Below are positions 1-7,246 of a DNA stretch of 64,000 nt, in pieces (position 1 is the first letter of the stretch; the number at the start of each line of letters is the position of its first letter). The DNA comes from DATBSL01 sp963729875 (GTDB taxonomy: Bacteria > Acidobacteriota > Vicinamibacteria > Fen-336). Both the position numbers and the translations under genes were made by a program. The stretch covers positions 62,001-126,000 of the forward strand of contig CAVSPR010000002.1 in NCBI GenBank assembly GCA_963729875.1. Direction: 5' to 3'. The notes below the pieces were generated by a model that searched no databases, had not been told where the DNA came from, and was given only the letters and a program-made list of their open reading frames with translations.

Positions 1-366
1 GGGCGCTTCGTGGCCATGGCCGGCGACGGCGTCAACGACGCCCCGGCTCTCGCCGCCGCCCAGGTCGGCATCGCCATGGGCACGGGGACCGACGTCGCCA
101 TGCAGAGCGCCGGGATCACCCTCGTCAAGGGCGACCTCCGCGGTATCGTGCGCGCCCGGCGCCTCTCGCATGCGACCCTCGCCAACATCCGGCAGAACCT
201 CTTCTGGGCCTTCTTCTACAACGCCCTCGGGATCCCGATCGCGGCCGGCGTGCTCTACCCCTGGCTCGGGTGGCTGCTCTCGCCGATGGTCGCGGCCGCC
301 GCGATGAGCCTGAGCTCGGTCACGGTCATCACCAACGCGCTGAGGCTGCGCTCCACGCGGCTGTAG
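1..366 (+). CDS. copA: Copper-exporting P1B-type ATPase, C-terminal fragment
   Basis: The C-terminal 121 residues of a heavy-metal P-type ATPase; the start lies left of the window. The reading frame opens just before the P-domain hinge motif GDGVNDAPAL (visible residues 8-17), which closes the catalytic Mg/ATP site, and continues with GTGTDVA. Two final membrane helices follow. The YN pair in the first and the MSLSS (MxxSS) signature in the second are the Cu+-site residues known for the CopA subgroup, so copper export from the cytoplasm is the likely job. The gene ends at TAG 364-366 with no obvious terminator. A complete Cus-type efflux operon lies 4 kb downstream, which fits a copper-handling region. 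The metal specificity cannot be fully judged because the N-terminal metal-binding domains and the CPC helix are outside the window. Confidence 0.9.
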   Translation, partial: GRFVAMAGDGVNDAPALAAAQVGIAMGTGTDVAMQSAGITLVKGDLRGIVRARRLSHATLANIRQNLFWAFFYNALGIPIAAGVLYPWLGWLLSPMVAAAAMSLSSVTVITNALRLRSTRL

Positions 367-413
367 GGTCGGCTCGTGAGTCCGTTGCCGTAGGATTTCA
401 CACGAATCCCGAG

Positions 414-419
414 TATAAT
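414..419 (+). promoter_or_regulatory. -10 box (TATAAT) of the padR gene; leaderless start
   Basis: A perfect TATAAT sits five bases before the ATG at 425. Transcription would then begin at or next to the start codon, giving a leaderless mRNA. No convincing -35 hexamer lies at 16-18 bp and no Shine-Dalgarno sequence is present. Similar -10/start spacing recurs at several other genes in the window. Confidence 0.6.
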
Positions 420-424
420 GGGCC

Positions 425-847
425 ATGGTCACGGCACGGACCGCATTGCTTCAGGCCCTGAGGGAGGGTCCCGGCTACGGGCGCGACCTCGTTCGTCGCG
501 TGAGGAAGGCGAGCGCCGGCCGGTTGCGCTTCGCCGAGGGCTCGATCTACCCGGCGCTGCGGAGCCTGGAGGCCGCTCGGCTGGTGCGCTCCTGGGCCGT
601 GGTGCCGGGCCGCCGGCGCGGGGGGCGGGCCCGAACCTACTACGAGCTGACCGAGCGCGGCGTGAGGGCCTCGGAGTCGGACCGTGCGGCTCTCCTGCGG
701 CTCGCGGCCCCCGCCCCACCGCGGATGCCCGACCCCGGTGAGAGCCGGCGGATGCGGGAGCGCATCGACCTGGGTGCAGAGCTCAGCGAGGCGGCGGTGC
801 AGCTGTCGCTGCGCGGCCTTCGCTCGGGCGGGAGGCACATCGCTTGA
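425..847 (+). CDS. PadR-family transcriptional regulator
   Basis: A 140-residue winged-helix regulator. The PadR signature is clear: a short N-terminal helix with GPGYGRDL-like sequence, the recognition-helix segment EGSIYPALRSLE (about residues 38-49) and the wing ending in YYELTERG. PadR proteins are usually dimeric repressors whose C-terminal helices dimerise; here the C-terminus is Arg-rich. The ATG at 425 was chosen because a perfect TATAAT is five bases upstream. The stop codon overlaps the TTG start of the nucleotidyltransferase gene, so the two are probably co-transcribed and translationally coupled. The ligand and targets cannot be inferred; autoregulation is usual in the family. Confidence 0.88.
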   Translation: MVTARTALLQALREGPGYGRDLVRRVRKASAGRLRFAEGSIYPALRSLEAARLVRSWAVVPGRRRGGRARTYYELTERGVRASESDRAALLRLAAPAPPRMPDPGESRRMRERIDLGAELSEAAVQLSLRGLRSGGRHIA

Positions 848-1452
848 CCGGCCGGCCGATGCGCTTCGTGCGGGTGGCCCGGAAGCTCGCCGAGGTCATC
901 GGGACCGAGGACTGCCTCCTCGCGGGCGGCCTCGCGGTCATGGCCCACGGCTTCGTGCGGGGCACCCGCGACGTGGACCTGTTGACCCGACTCCCCCTGC
1001 CGGAGGCTCGTGCCCGGCTGCAGGCCGGCGGCCTGCCCACGCGCGTGCTCAGGGGGGATCCGCTCGAGGGTGGTTTCTCCTGCCTCAAGGGCGAATGCGA
1101 CGGGCTGCCATACGACATCCTCCCGCAGATCGTGCCCATTCACTGGGAGGCCGCGCCTCCCGTGGATGTAAAGGGCTCGGGCTCGCTGCGCGTTGTCCCC
1201 TTGGGTGACCTGCTCGCTCTCAAGTTGAGGGCGCAGGGTCCGAAGGACCTGATGGATGCCGCGATCCTGGTGCTCCTTCACCCGGAAACCGAGGCGCGAG
1301 CGCGGGAACTGGCCACCGCCTACGGGGTGCTGGACCGCTTCGAGCACTGGCTCGACCACCCTCGCACCCGCTCCCAGGCGCTCGAGGAGGCGGAACTCGA
1401 GCGTCGCCGATCCCGGGCGCCCAGGAGAGCTCCGCGCTCGACCCGCGGCTGA
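844..1452 (+). CDS. Nucleotidyltransferase-fold protein (AbiEii/DUF6036-like)
   Basis: A 202-residue protein with the N-terminal signature of minimal nucleotidyltransferases: LLAGGLAVMAHG followed by RGTRDVDLL (about residues 27-49), which supplies the GG and the DxD metal-binding residues. Members transfer nucleotides to proteins or RNA and are often found as toxin or antitoxin partners. The TTG at 844 overlaps the padR stop; an in-frame ATG at 859 is an alternative start. The C-terminus is Arg-rich and lacks a recognisable domain. No HEPN or AbiEi partner is adjacent; the partner is a PadR regulator. The last third of this gene is partly copied at 3049-3169. Substrate unknown. Confidence 0.75.
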   Translation: MTGRPMRFVRVARKLAEVIGTEDCLLAGGLAVMAHGFVRGTRDVDLLTRLPLPEARARLQAGGLPTRVLRGDPLEGGFSCLKGECDGLPYDILPQIVPIHWEAAPPVDVKGSGSLRVVPLGDLLALKLRAQGPKDLMDAAILVLLHPETEARARELATAYGVLDRFEHWLDHPRTRSQALEEAELERRRSRAPRRAPRSTRG

Positions 1453-1649
1453 AAGCGCACGGCCCCTGGAGGTGACTGACCGCGGTCAGCCGGAGCGGCG
1501 CGCGCGCAGGATAAGGACCGGCGGGTCGAGGGCCTGGCCTTTCGCCGGCGAGGCCTGGATCCGCCGGACGACGTCCATGCCCCTCACGACGCGGCCGAAC
1601 GCCGCGAAGCCCTGGCCGTCCGGGTTGCGGCCGCCCCCGAAGTCCAGCG
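1141..1649. repeat. Partial duplication, copy A (intact NTase tail plus cyclophilin tail)
   Basis: This stretch matches 3049-3328 in the same orientation. It covers the end of the nucleotidyltransferase gene and the C-terminal part of a cyclophilin gene on the minus strand. In this copy the nucleotidyltransferase is complete and the cyclophilin is cut after the segment gaagtccagcg (position 1649). In copy B the situation is reversed: about 220 bases of the nucleotidyltransferase part are missing and the cyclophilin continues. The two copies bracket the 1650-3048 insert. Confidence 0.85.
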
Positions 1650-1650
1650 G
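1486..1650 (-). pseudogene. Cyclophilin (peptidyl-prolyl isomerase) C-terminal fragment
   Basis: About 53 codons nearly identical to the C-terminus of the cyclophilin gene at 3170-3765 (shared DFGGGRNPDGQGFAAFGRVV segment and the same final residues). The sequence upstream of this fragment is unrelated, so the reading frame lacks the start, the signal sequence and most of the isomerase fold. It is a duplication remnant and should not yield an enzyme. Confidence 0.85.
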
Positions 1651-1655
1651 TCTAT

Positions 1656-1760
1656 GGCCGACCTCCACGAGGCGATCGTCTACGGCGCGGTGAAGCGCCT
1701 GCGCCCGAAGACGATGACAGTCACGGCCGCCATGATCGGCCTCATGCCGATCATGTGGTC
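1656..1760 (+). pseudogene. Short cusA fragment
   Basis: About 105 bases match codons near the end of the complete cusA gene (around 10252-10350) with about six differences. The encoded piece covers the cytoplasmic stretch LHEAIVxGAVKRLRPK and the start of the following membrane helix (MIGLMPIMW). It is joined directly to the cyclophilin fragment on its left and to an IS91-like relic on its right. No start codon or full domain remains. Confidence 0.85.
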
Positions 1761-1764
1761 GCCT

Positions 1765-2111
1765 CCTCGCTCGCCATGCCATCTCTCCTGAGCTCGTCCG
1801 GAAGCTGCTCGGCTGGCGGCATCTGCACTCGCTGCGGCCGGAAGATGCAGATGATCGCCTTCCTCACCGATCAGCACCGCCTGTCGAGGAGAGCCCTCTG
1901 CCCACGAGGTAACGCTTCGGGGGGCACCCCCGTCGTCAGCCAGAGATCAGGACGCGGCAGCCAGCGGCGCGCAGGATTGATTGCCTCCCCCCCCAAGCCA
2001 CCCCCACAGGAGGCCTTCTCGGCCGCGCTGGGCTGGCGGCGCGGAACGAACCCCCAATGGGTCCTGATGGACGAGGGCCGGCCCTGGGCGAGCAGCCGGC
2101 CCTGCCGTTGA
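1765..2111 (+). mobile_element. Possible relic of an IS91-family transposase C-terminus
   Basis: One frame contains CTRCGRKMQMIAFLTD (about 1824-1871), which resembles the conserved zinc-finger-like tail CPxCGGxMxxIAxIT found near the end of IS91/Y2 transposases. In the neighbouring frame the preceding bases read ELVRKLLGW, similar to the segment that normally precedes that tail, suggesting a frameshift. The catalytic HUH and Tyr region is absent. The remaining bases to 2111 hold no recognisable gene. IS91 elements move by rolling circle and can carry adjacent DNA, which would fit the mosaic around it. This assignment rests on one short motif. Confidence 0.4.
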
Positions 2112-2127
2112 GCACTCCTGCTATTGC

Positions 2128-2766
2128 CTACTTGCAGGTCAGCGTCGGACCCTTCGAGGCCGTGCTCTTCGCCGTGAAGATGTCGGTCTGAGAACGAACG
2201 ACCCACTTTTGGAGCCAGAAGAGCCGTGGGTCCTGGCCAACCGGGCAGTATCCGTTGTTGTTGAGGTCTCCCTGAATGGCCCAGCCCCAGCTGTTGACGC
2301 CGGGACCGTTAAGGCTGTCATCTGCAGAGGTGTAGTTCATCCGGCCCAATCCGTCGGCTACGTACGGGTGAGTGCCGTAGAACTCGCACGGGTTCTCAAG
2401 GTAACTGTCGAGGTCCCCCGCAGCAAGCGGGAACACCCGAATCCAGACATCGCTCTGCCACTTGATGTTCAGAGTGCCCAACGGAGTGAACACCCAGCGC
2501 ATGTTCAAGACAGGGGCTCCGGGATCGAGGACCAAGAAGCCCGACCACAAATCGAGGTTGGGAAGCCCCGGGAGTTCCACGGCCGTGAAGCCGTCGTTGC
2601 ATCCCATGAAGGTTGGCGGAGCAATGGTGATGAGGAACCCGCCCTCGGCGAGGCCCATTACGATGGGCGCGTCGAAGTCCCACCGCGACTGCGCCGTCGC
2701 GGGAAGAGCCGCCAAGGCCAGGACCAACGTCACGAATACGACGATGCGAGCCGACACCCTCGTCAT
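2128..2766 (-). CDS. Secreted protein of unknown function
   Basis: A 212-residue protein with a clear Sec signal peptide: basic start, hydrophobic core at residues 8-21, and a probable cleavage after ATA at residue 25. The mature part is rich in Trp, Asn, Gly and Pro and holds four cysteines (GCNDG, NPCEF, GYCPV, LTCK) that could form two disulfides. No family was recognised. The ATG at 2766 is preceded by a good Shine-Dalgarno sequence (AAAGGAGA, about 7 bases away). It lies alone inside the duplicated mosaic at 1141-3330 and its codon use looks less GC-extreme than its neighbours, so it may have arrived with the insert. Likely exported; whether it stays in the periplasm is unknown. Confidence 0.7.
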   Translation of the reverse strand: MTRVSARIVVFVTLVLALAALPATAQSRWDFDAPIVMGLAEGGFLITIAPPTFMGCNDGFTAVELPGLPNLDLWSGFLVLDPGAPVLNMRWVFTPLGTLNIKWQSDVWIRVFPLAAGDLDSYLENPCEFYGTHPYVADGLGRMNYTSADDSLNGPGVNSWGWAIQGDLNNNGYCPVGQDPRLFWLQKWVVRSQTDIFTAKSTASKGPTLTCK

Positions 2767-3048
2767 GGTGCGTCTCCTTTCACAGCGGTTATCGGCCTGC
2801 CCCGAGAGATCGACGGGGGCAGATCACAAAACGTCAGCTGGGGTCAGGGCCGACGAGGTCATCGTCTTCTGCTGAGGCTTTGGGCACGATGCTCCGCTCG
2901 GTGTGCGGCGACGACAATGATCCCGACGGCTCAACCGTCGCCCTCATTGAATCGGCCGGCTCCATGCCGGCAGGTCGATTCTGCTCCGCGCCACCTTGAG
3001 GATGTTCTTGGATTTCGCTTGGAGCACGGCAGCGTCACGACTTAGGCT
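2767..3048. other. Non-coding stretch within the mosaic
   Basis: No gene was recognised. The first bases hold the Shine-Dalgarno region of the secreted-protein gene. Short hairpins are possible around 2799-2822 (CTGCCCC with GGGGCAG) and 2954-2970 (GCCGGC arms), but neither is followed by a T-run. Confidence 0.4.
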
Positions 3049-3328
3049 CACTGGGAGGCCACGCCTCCCGTGGATGCAAAAGGCTCGGGCTCGCCACCGT
3101 TGTCCCCCTGGGTGACCTAGCTTGCCCTCACCCCGCGGCTGAAGGCGCGTGGCCCGGGAGGACCGGCGGTCAGCCGGAGCGGCGCGCTCGCAGGATCCGG
3201 ACCGGCGGGTCGAGGGCTTGGCCCTTCGCCGGCGAGGCCTGGATCCGCCGGACGACGTCCATGCCCCTCACGACGCGCCCGAACGCCGCGAAGCCCTGGC
3301 CGTCCGGGTTGCGGCCGCCGCCGAAGTC
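3049..3328. repeat. Partial duplication, copy B (degraded NTase tail plus intact cyclophilin)
   Basis: Matches copy A at 1141-1649. Positions 3049-3120 correspond to 1141-1213 with several substitutions and one or more indels; then about 220 bases of the nucleotidyltransferase gene are missing and the match resumes at the segment corresponding to 1441 onward, running into the cyclophilin C-terminus. The nucleotidyltransferase part has no usable frame. Confidence 0.85.
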
Positions 3329-3765
3329 CAGCGAGGGTTGGTCGCCGATGCAGACGAAGAAGTCCGAGGTCGCCGTGTCCGCCCCGTCGCGCGCCATCGA
3401 GAGAGCGCCGTCCACGTGCCGCAGGCCGGTGTCGCGGGTCCGCTCGAGCGCGATCGGCGGGAAGCCGTCCTTCTCGCGCTCGGCGTTCGCGCCGGCCTGG
3501 ACGACCTCGATCGGGAAGTCCTTCCGGACCTCGGTGCTGGGCCGCACGGTGCGGTGGAAGCGCCCGCCCTCGTAGTGGCCGGCGTCCACGTAGCGCAGGA
3601 AGTTGGCGGCGGTGCGGGGGCGCGCGTCGCGTCGAGCTCGACCTCGATCTCCCCGAGCGCCGTCTCGAGAACCACGCGCACCGCGGGCGGGGGGTCGCCG
3701 GCCCCGAGCGTCCGGCCGGCGAGGACGGCCCCGAGGGCCGCGAGGGCCGAGCGTCGATCGATCAT
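3170..3765 (-). CDS. Cyclophilin-type peptidyl-prolyl isomerase, one frameshift
   Basis: Cis-trans prolyl isomerase, probably exported: it begins with DRRSALAALG (a weak Tat-like twin arginine) and a hydrophobic stretch. The start (ATG 3765) and first 50 residues lie in one frame (VLETALGEIEVELD strand of the cyclophilin barrel); after about 3613 the match jumps one frame (TAANFLRYVDAGHYEGGRFH, then DFFVCIGDQPSLDFGGG and the FGRVVRGMDVV region). One base appears to be missing next to a run of five G. With that base restored the protein would be about 198 residues, a normal single-domain length. Most catalytic-site residues of the family (the FHR segment, FAAFGRVV) are visible. Sequencing error is more likely than true inactivation. 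Its C-terminus is duplicated at 1486-1650. Confidence 0.8.
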
Positions 3766-3831
3766 GGCCGCGGATTGTGCCACGGCGAGAGGCTCTCCCC
3801 TGCCTTGACCCGGGAGCGGGGGCGTGGTTCC

Positions 3832-4179
3832 ATGAACGAGATGGGATGTCTCCGGACGTTCGCAGCCGTGATGGCGGGCATGGCCCTCGTGGCCGCGCTG
3901 CCGGCGCCCGTGCGGCTGCGCCCCGCAGGGCCCGGACCCGGGACACGCCGACGCGCACGCGTGCTGCGTGCCCCCGACCGGCGTGAGCGAAGCGGACCAG
4001 GGCTGCTGCGACGAGGCCCCGGCCACCGCGGAAGCCGTGCCCGCGCCCGCCGCCGCCGACTCCGTGGCCGCGTCGCCCCGACCCTGCTCGGCACGCTGGC
4101 GCCGTCCCGCTGCGCCGTCCTCGCTCGTCCCCTCGCCTTCGCCGTCGCCTCGCCTCCTCCCACCGTCCTGCGCATCTGA
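3832..4179 (+). CDS. Small exported Cys/His-rich protein of the copper efflux operon, frameshifted
   Basis: A small gene just ahead of the cus-type operon. The N-terminus (ATG 3832 or 3841) is a signal-like segment CLRTFAAVMAGMALVAAL. The next part reads best one frame over: CGCAPQ, HADAHACC and DQGCCDEAPA (about 3911-4030), a Cys/His cluster suited to metal binding. The last part returns to the first frame and ends SPPPTVLRI at 4179. Two compensating indels (near 3900 and 4080) are therefore inferred; the frames on either side fit the same style of short exported proteins that often precede cusCBA genes. Function is unknown; copper binding or sensing is inferred only from cysteines, histidines and context. 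Confidence 0.5.
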   Translation: MNEMGCLRTFAAVMAGMALVAALPAPVRLRPAGPGPGTRRRARVLRAPDRRERSGPGLLRRGPGHRGSRARARRRRLRGRVAPTLLGTLAPSRCAVLARPLAFAVASPPPTVLRI

Positions 4180-4298
4180 GGACGTCGCCGCGCGGGTGAG
4201 GTGTCCCCGCGCGTGACGGCGTGCGCCGGCCGGCCCCCGACGCGGGGACCGGCGCTCACGCCATCGGCGGTGGGACCGTTTCGCAGGTGAGGTGGATC

Positions 4299-5692
4299 GT
4301 GACGTCTCTTCGAATGGCGTTCTTGTTCTCGGCAGGGGCGGCGCTCTCGGCCTGGCCGGCGGTGGCCCAGGAGACGGCGCCCCTCGGGCCCGAGCCCGCC
4401 CTGGAAGCCCTCGTGGCGGAGGCCCTGGCGCAGAACCCGGACGTGAGGGCGCTGGGAGAGGCGCTCGACTCGGCGCGCGCTCGGCCCGAGCAGGCGCAGG
4501 CCCTGCCCGACCCCATGGTGTCGGTCCTCTACGTCAACGACGGCTGGAGCCCGAGCCTGGGTGAGATGCCGATGACGACGCTCGGCTTCATGGGGAGCCA
4601 GACCCTCCCCTGGCCCGGCAAGCGCGCGCGTCGCGAGGAGCTCGCGGCCCGCGACGCCGTGCCCGCCAGCGAACGCCTCGAGCGGCAACGCCTCACGGTC
4701 GCGGCCGGCGTGCGGCGGGCCTTCTGGGGCCTCGTCCTCGCCGAGGAGTCGCTCGGCGTCCTCCGCGAGCAGGCCGAGGTCTGGAAGGAGGCCGAGGGCG
4801 TCGCGCGCGCGCGGTACGCCGTGGGCCAGGGCGCGCAGCAGGACGTGCTCCGCGCGCAGGTGGAGATCACCCGCTTCGAGCAGCTCCGCGCCGAGCAGGA
4901 GGCAGACGGTCGAGACCCGCCTGGCCGAGCTCTCCCGCCTCGTCGGGCGCGAGGTGACGCGCGACGCCGTCGCGCGGCGCCCGGCTCGCCCTGCGCCCCG
5001 AGCCCCGCGACCTCGCCACCCTGCAGGCGCAGGCCGAGGCGACGCTTCCCGAGCTGCGCGCCGGCGCCGCCGGCGTCGAGCGCGGGCAGCTCGCGATCGA
5101 GCTGGCGCAGCGCGACTTCAAGCCCGACTTCACCGTCCAGGCCGGGTACATGAACCGCGGAGGCCTCGACCCGATGTGGCAGGCCGGCGTCGGCATCACC
5201 CTGCCCCTCTACCGCGGGCGGCGCCACGCCGCGGTCGCGGAGGCGGAAGCGGGTCGCCGGGCGGCCGCGCTCCAGGTGGAGGCGGTGCGCGCCCAGATCC
5301 GCTTCCGCACGCGGGAGCGCGACGCACAGCTCCGAGCCGCCGAGCGGATGGCCACCGTGTACGCCGACGGCCTCCTCCCGCAGGCGCGGCTGTCGTACGA
5401 AGCCTCGATCGCCAGCTACCAGGCGGGGAAGGTCCCGTTCCTGACCGTCCTCGAGGCGCTCTCGACGCTCTACCGCGACCGGGTCGACCACCTGCGCGTC
5501 CTCGCCGCCCACGAGCGCATCAAGGCCTCGATCGCCGAGGCGAGCCTCGAGGCCACCTCGGAGATGCCGTCGGCCGGCGCCGCGGGGATGGGCTCGCCCG
5601 CGGGCGGCTTCGGCGGGGCGGGGGAGATGGCGGGCGGGGCATCCGCACCGGCTGCCGCCGGACCCGCGATGCCCGGATCGATGGGGAACTGA
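4299..5692 (+). CDS. cusC: CusC/TolC-family outer-membrane efflux protein, two frameshifts
   Basis: Outer-membrane channel of a tripartite heavy-metal efflux pump. The GTG at 4299 is followed by a signal peptide ending WPAVAQ; upstream GTGs at 4221 and 4284 are possible. Typical TolC features are visible: EALAQNPDVRALGEALDSAR, the metal-type LPDPMVSVLY and GFMGSQTLPWPGKR segments, long coiled-coil helices (RYAVGQGAQQDVLRAQ) and the second repeat (GVGITLPLYRGRR, SYQAGKVPFLTVLEAL). Sequence continuity needs two frame changes, near 4903 and near 4978, about 75 bases apart. Corrected length is about 464 residues, normal for the family. The tail is Gly/Ala/Met-rich. The stop is 12 bases before cusB, so these are one operon. 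Confidence 0.85.
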
Positions 5693-5704
5693 GAGGAGAA
5701 GGCG

Positions 5705-7246
5705 ATGAGAACGACGATGACGCGAGCCCTCCTCATCCTGCCCCTGGCCCTCCTCGCCGGCGGTCTCGCGGCGTGCCGCCGGGACGGCGTTTCCCCGGCG
5801 AAGGCCGCGGCCGCGAAGCCGCAGTACCACTGCCCGATGCACCCGACATACGTCTCCGACCGCCCGGGCCAGTGCCCCATCTGCAAGATGGACCTCGTCC
5901 CGATCCGGTCTTCGACCGCGTCCCCCGGCGACCGCAGGGTCCTCTACTACCGATCGCCCATGGACCCGTCGGTCCGGTCGGACGTGCCTCGAAAGGACGA
6001 GATGGGGATGGACTTCGTCCCCGTGTACGAGGACGAGGCCACCGGCCCGGTCGTGGCGGGGCGGGCCATGGTCGCCCTCTCGCCGGAGCGCCGGCAGCTC
6101 CTCGGCGTGCGCAGCGAGGCGGTGACCCGCCGCCACCTCGACCGGACGATCAGGACCGTGGGCCGCGTGGCGATGGACGAGCGTCGCCTCCACCACGTCC
6201 ACACCAAGTACGAGGCCTACGTCGAGAAGCTCTACGTCAACACCATCGGCCAGATGGTCAGGAAGGGTGACCATCTCGCCGCCCTCTACTCGCCCGAGCT
6301 CGTGGCCACCCAGCAGGAGTACCTCCTCGCGTACCGGGCGCAGCAACGCCTCGCCCAGAGCGGCATCGCCTCGGTCGCGAAGGGAGGCACGGACCTCCTG
6401 GAGGCAGCTCGGCAGCGGCTCCTCTTCTGGGACGTGAGCCCGGAGGACATCGCCGCCCTCGAGAGCACGGGCAAGTTCCAGCGCACCGTGGACCTGCACG
6501 CGGAGCTGCCCGGCTACGTCCTCCAGAAGAGCGCGGTGCACGGCATGCGCGTGATGCCCGCCGACATCCTCTTCGACATCGCGGACCTCTCCGCGGTGTG
6601 GATCCTCGCCGACGTCTACGAGTCCGACCTCGCGACGGTCGAGCTGGGCATGGCCGCCGAGGTCACGCTGCCCTACCAGCCCGGTCGCACGTGGCGGGGC
6701 AGGGTCACCTTCGTCGACCCGCTGGTGGAGCCGGGCACCCGCACGGTGAAGGTGCGCATCGAGGTGGCGAACGGGGACTACGCGCTCAAGCCCGACATGT
6801 TCGCCGACGTCGTCCTGCGCCGCGAGCTGGGCGACGCGCTGTTCGTCCCGGAGAGCGCGGTGCTGAAGCCCGGCGACCGCCAGATCGTCTTCCTCGACCG
6901 CGGGGACGGCCGGCTCGAGCCGCGCGAGGTCCAGACGGGCGCGCGGGTGGAAGGCGGGTACGCCGTTCTCTCCGGCCTCGCCGAGGGCGACAGGGTCGTC
7001 ACCTCGGCCAACTTCCTGATCGACTCCGAGTCGAGCCTGAAGGCGGTCCTCTCGTCGATGGGCGCCTCGAGCCCGAGCCCGCACGAGGCCCACGCGGCTC
7101 CGGCGCCGGCAGCGACCCCCGCCCCGGCCGCGACGCCGAAGGCGCGGCCGGCACCGAAGGCCGCGTACCACTGCCCGATGCACCCCGAGGTGACGTCCGA
7201 CAAGCCCGGCTCCTGTCGCCTCTGCGGGATGGACCTCGTCCGATGA
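5705..7246 (+). CDS. cusB: CusB-type periplasmic adaptor with three heavy-metal-binding modules
   Basis: Membrane-fusion adaptor linking the CusA pump to the CusC channel. It starts with a lipoprotein signal (lipobox LAAC, Cys24), so it is probably anchored in the periplasm. A heavy-metal-binding domain (YHCPMHP, CPICKMDLVP) occupies residues 41-70; a degenerate second one follows (YYRSPMDP, EMGMDFVPVY, about 81-108) in which the cysteines are lost. The central adaptor has barrel-sandwich and alpha-hairpin parts (EAYVEKLYVNTIGQMVRKGD, then QQEYLLAYRAQQ) and the beta-barrel segment ADVYESDLATVELGM. A further complete metal module (YHCPMHP, CRLCGMDLV) ends the protein at 488-513. The ATG follows GAGAGGAGAAGGCG. 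The stop overlaps the cusA start (ATGA). Confidence 0.93.
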   Translation: MRTTMTRALLILPLALLAGGLAACRRDGVSPAKAAAAKPQYHCPMHPTYVSDRPGQCPICKMDLVPIRSSTASPGDRRVLYYRSPMDPSVRSDVPRKDEMGMDFVPVYEDEATGPVVAGRAMVALSPERRQLLGVRSEAVTRRHLDRTIRTVGRVAMDERRLHHVHTKYEAYVEKLYVNTIGQMVRKGDHLAALYSPELVATQQEYLLAYRAQQRLAQSGIASVAKGGTDLLEAARQRLLFWDVSPEDIAALESTGKFQRTVDLHAELPGYVLQKSAVHGMRVMPADILFDIADLSAVWILADVYESDLATVELGMAAEVTLPYQPGRTWRGRVTFVDPLVEPGTRTVKVRIEVANGDYALKPDMFADVVLRRELGDALFVPESAVLKPGDRQIVFLDRGDGRLEPREVQTGARVEGGYAVLSGLAEGDRVVTSANFLIDSESSLKAVLSSMGASSPSPHEAHAAPAPAATPAPAATPKARPAPKAAYHCPMHPEVTSDKPGSCRLCGMDLVR

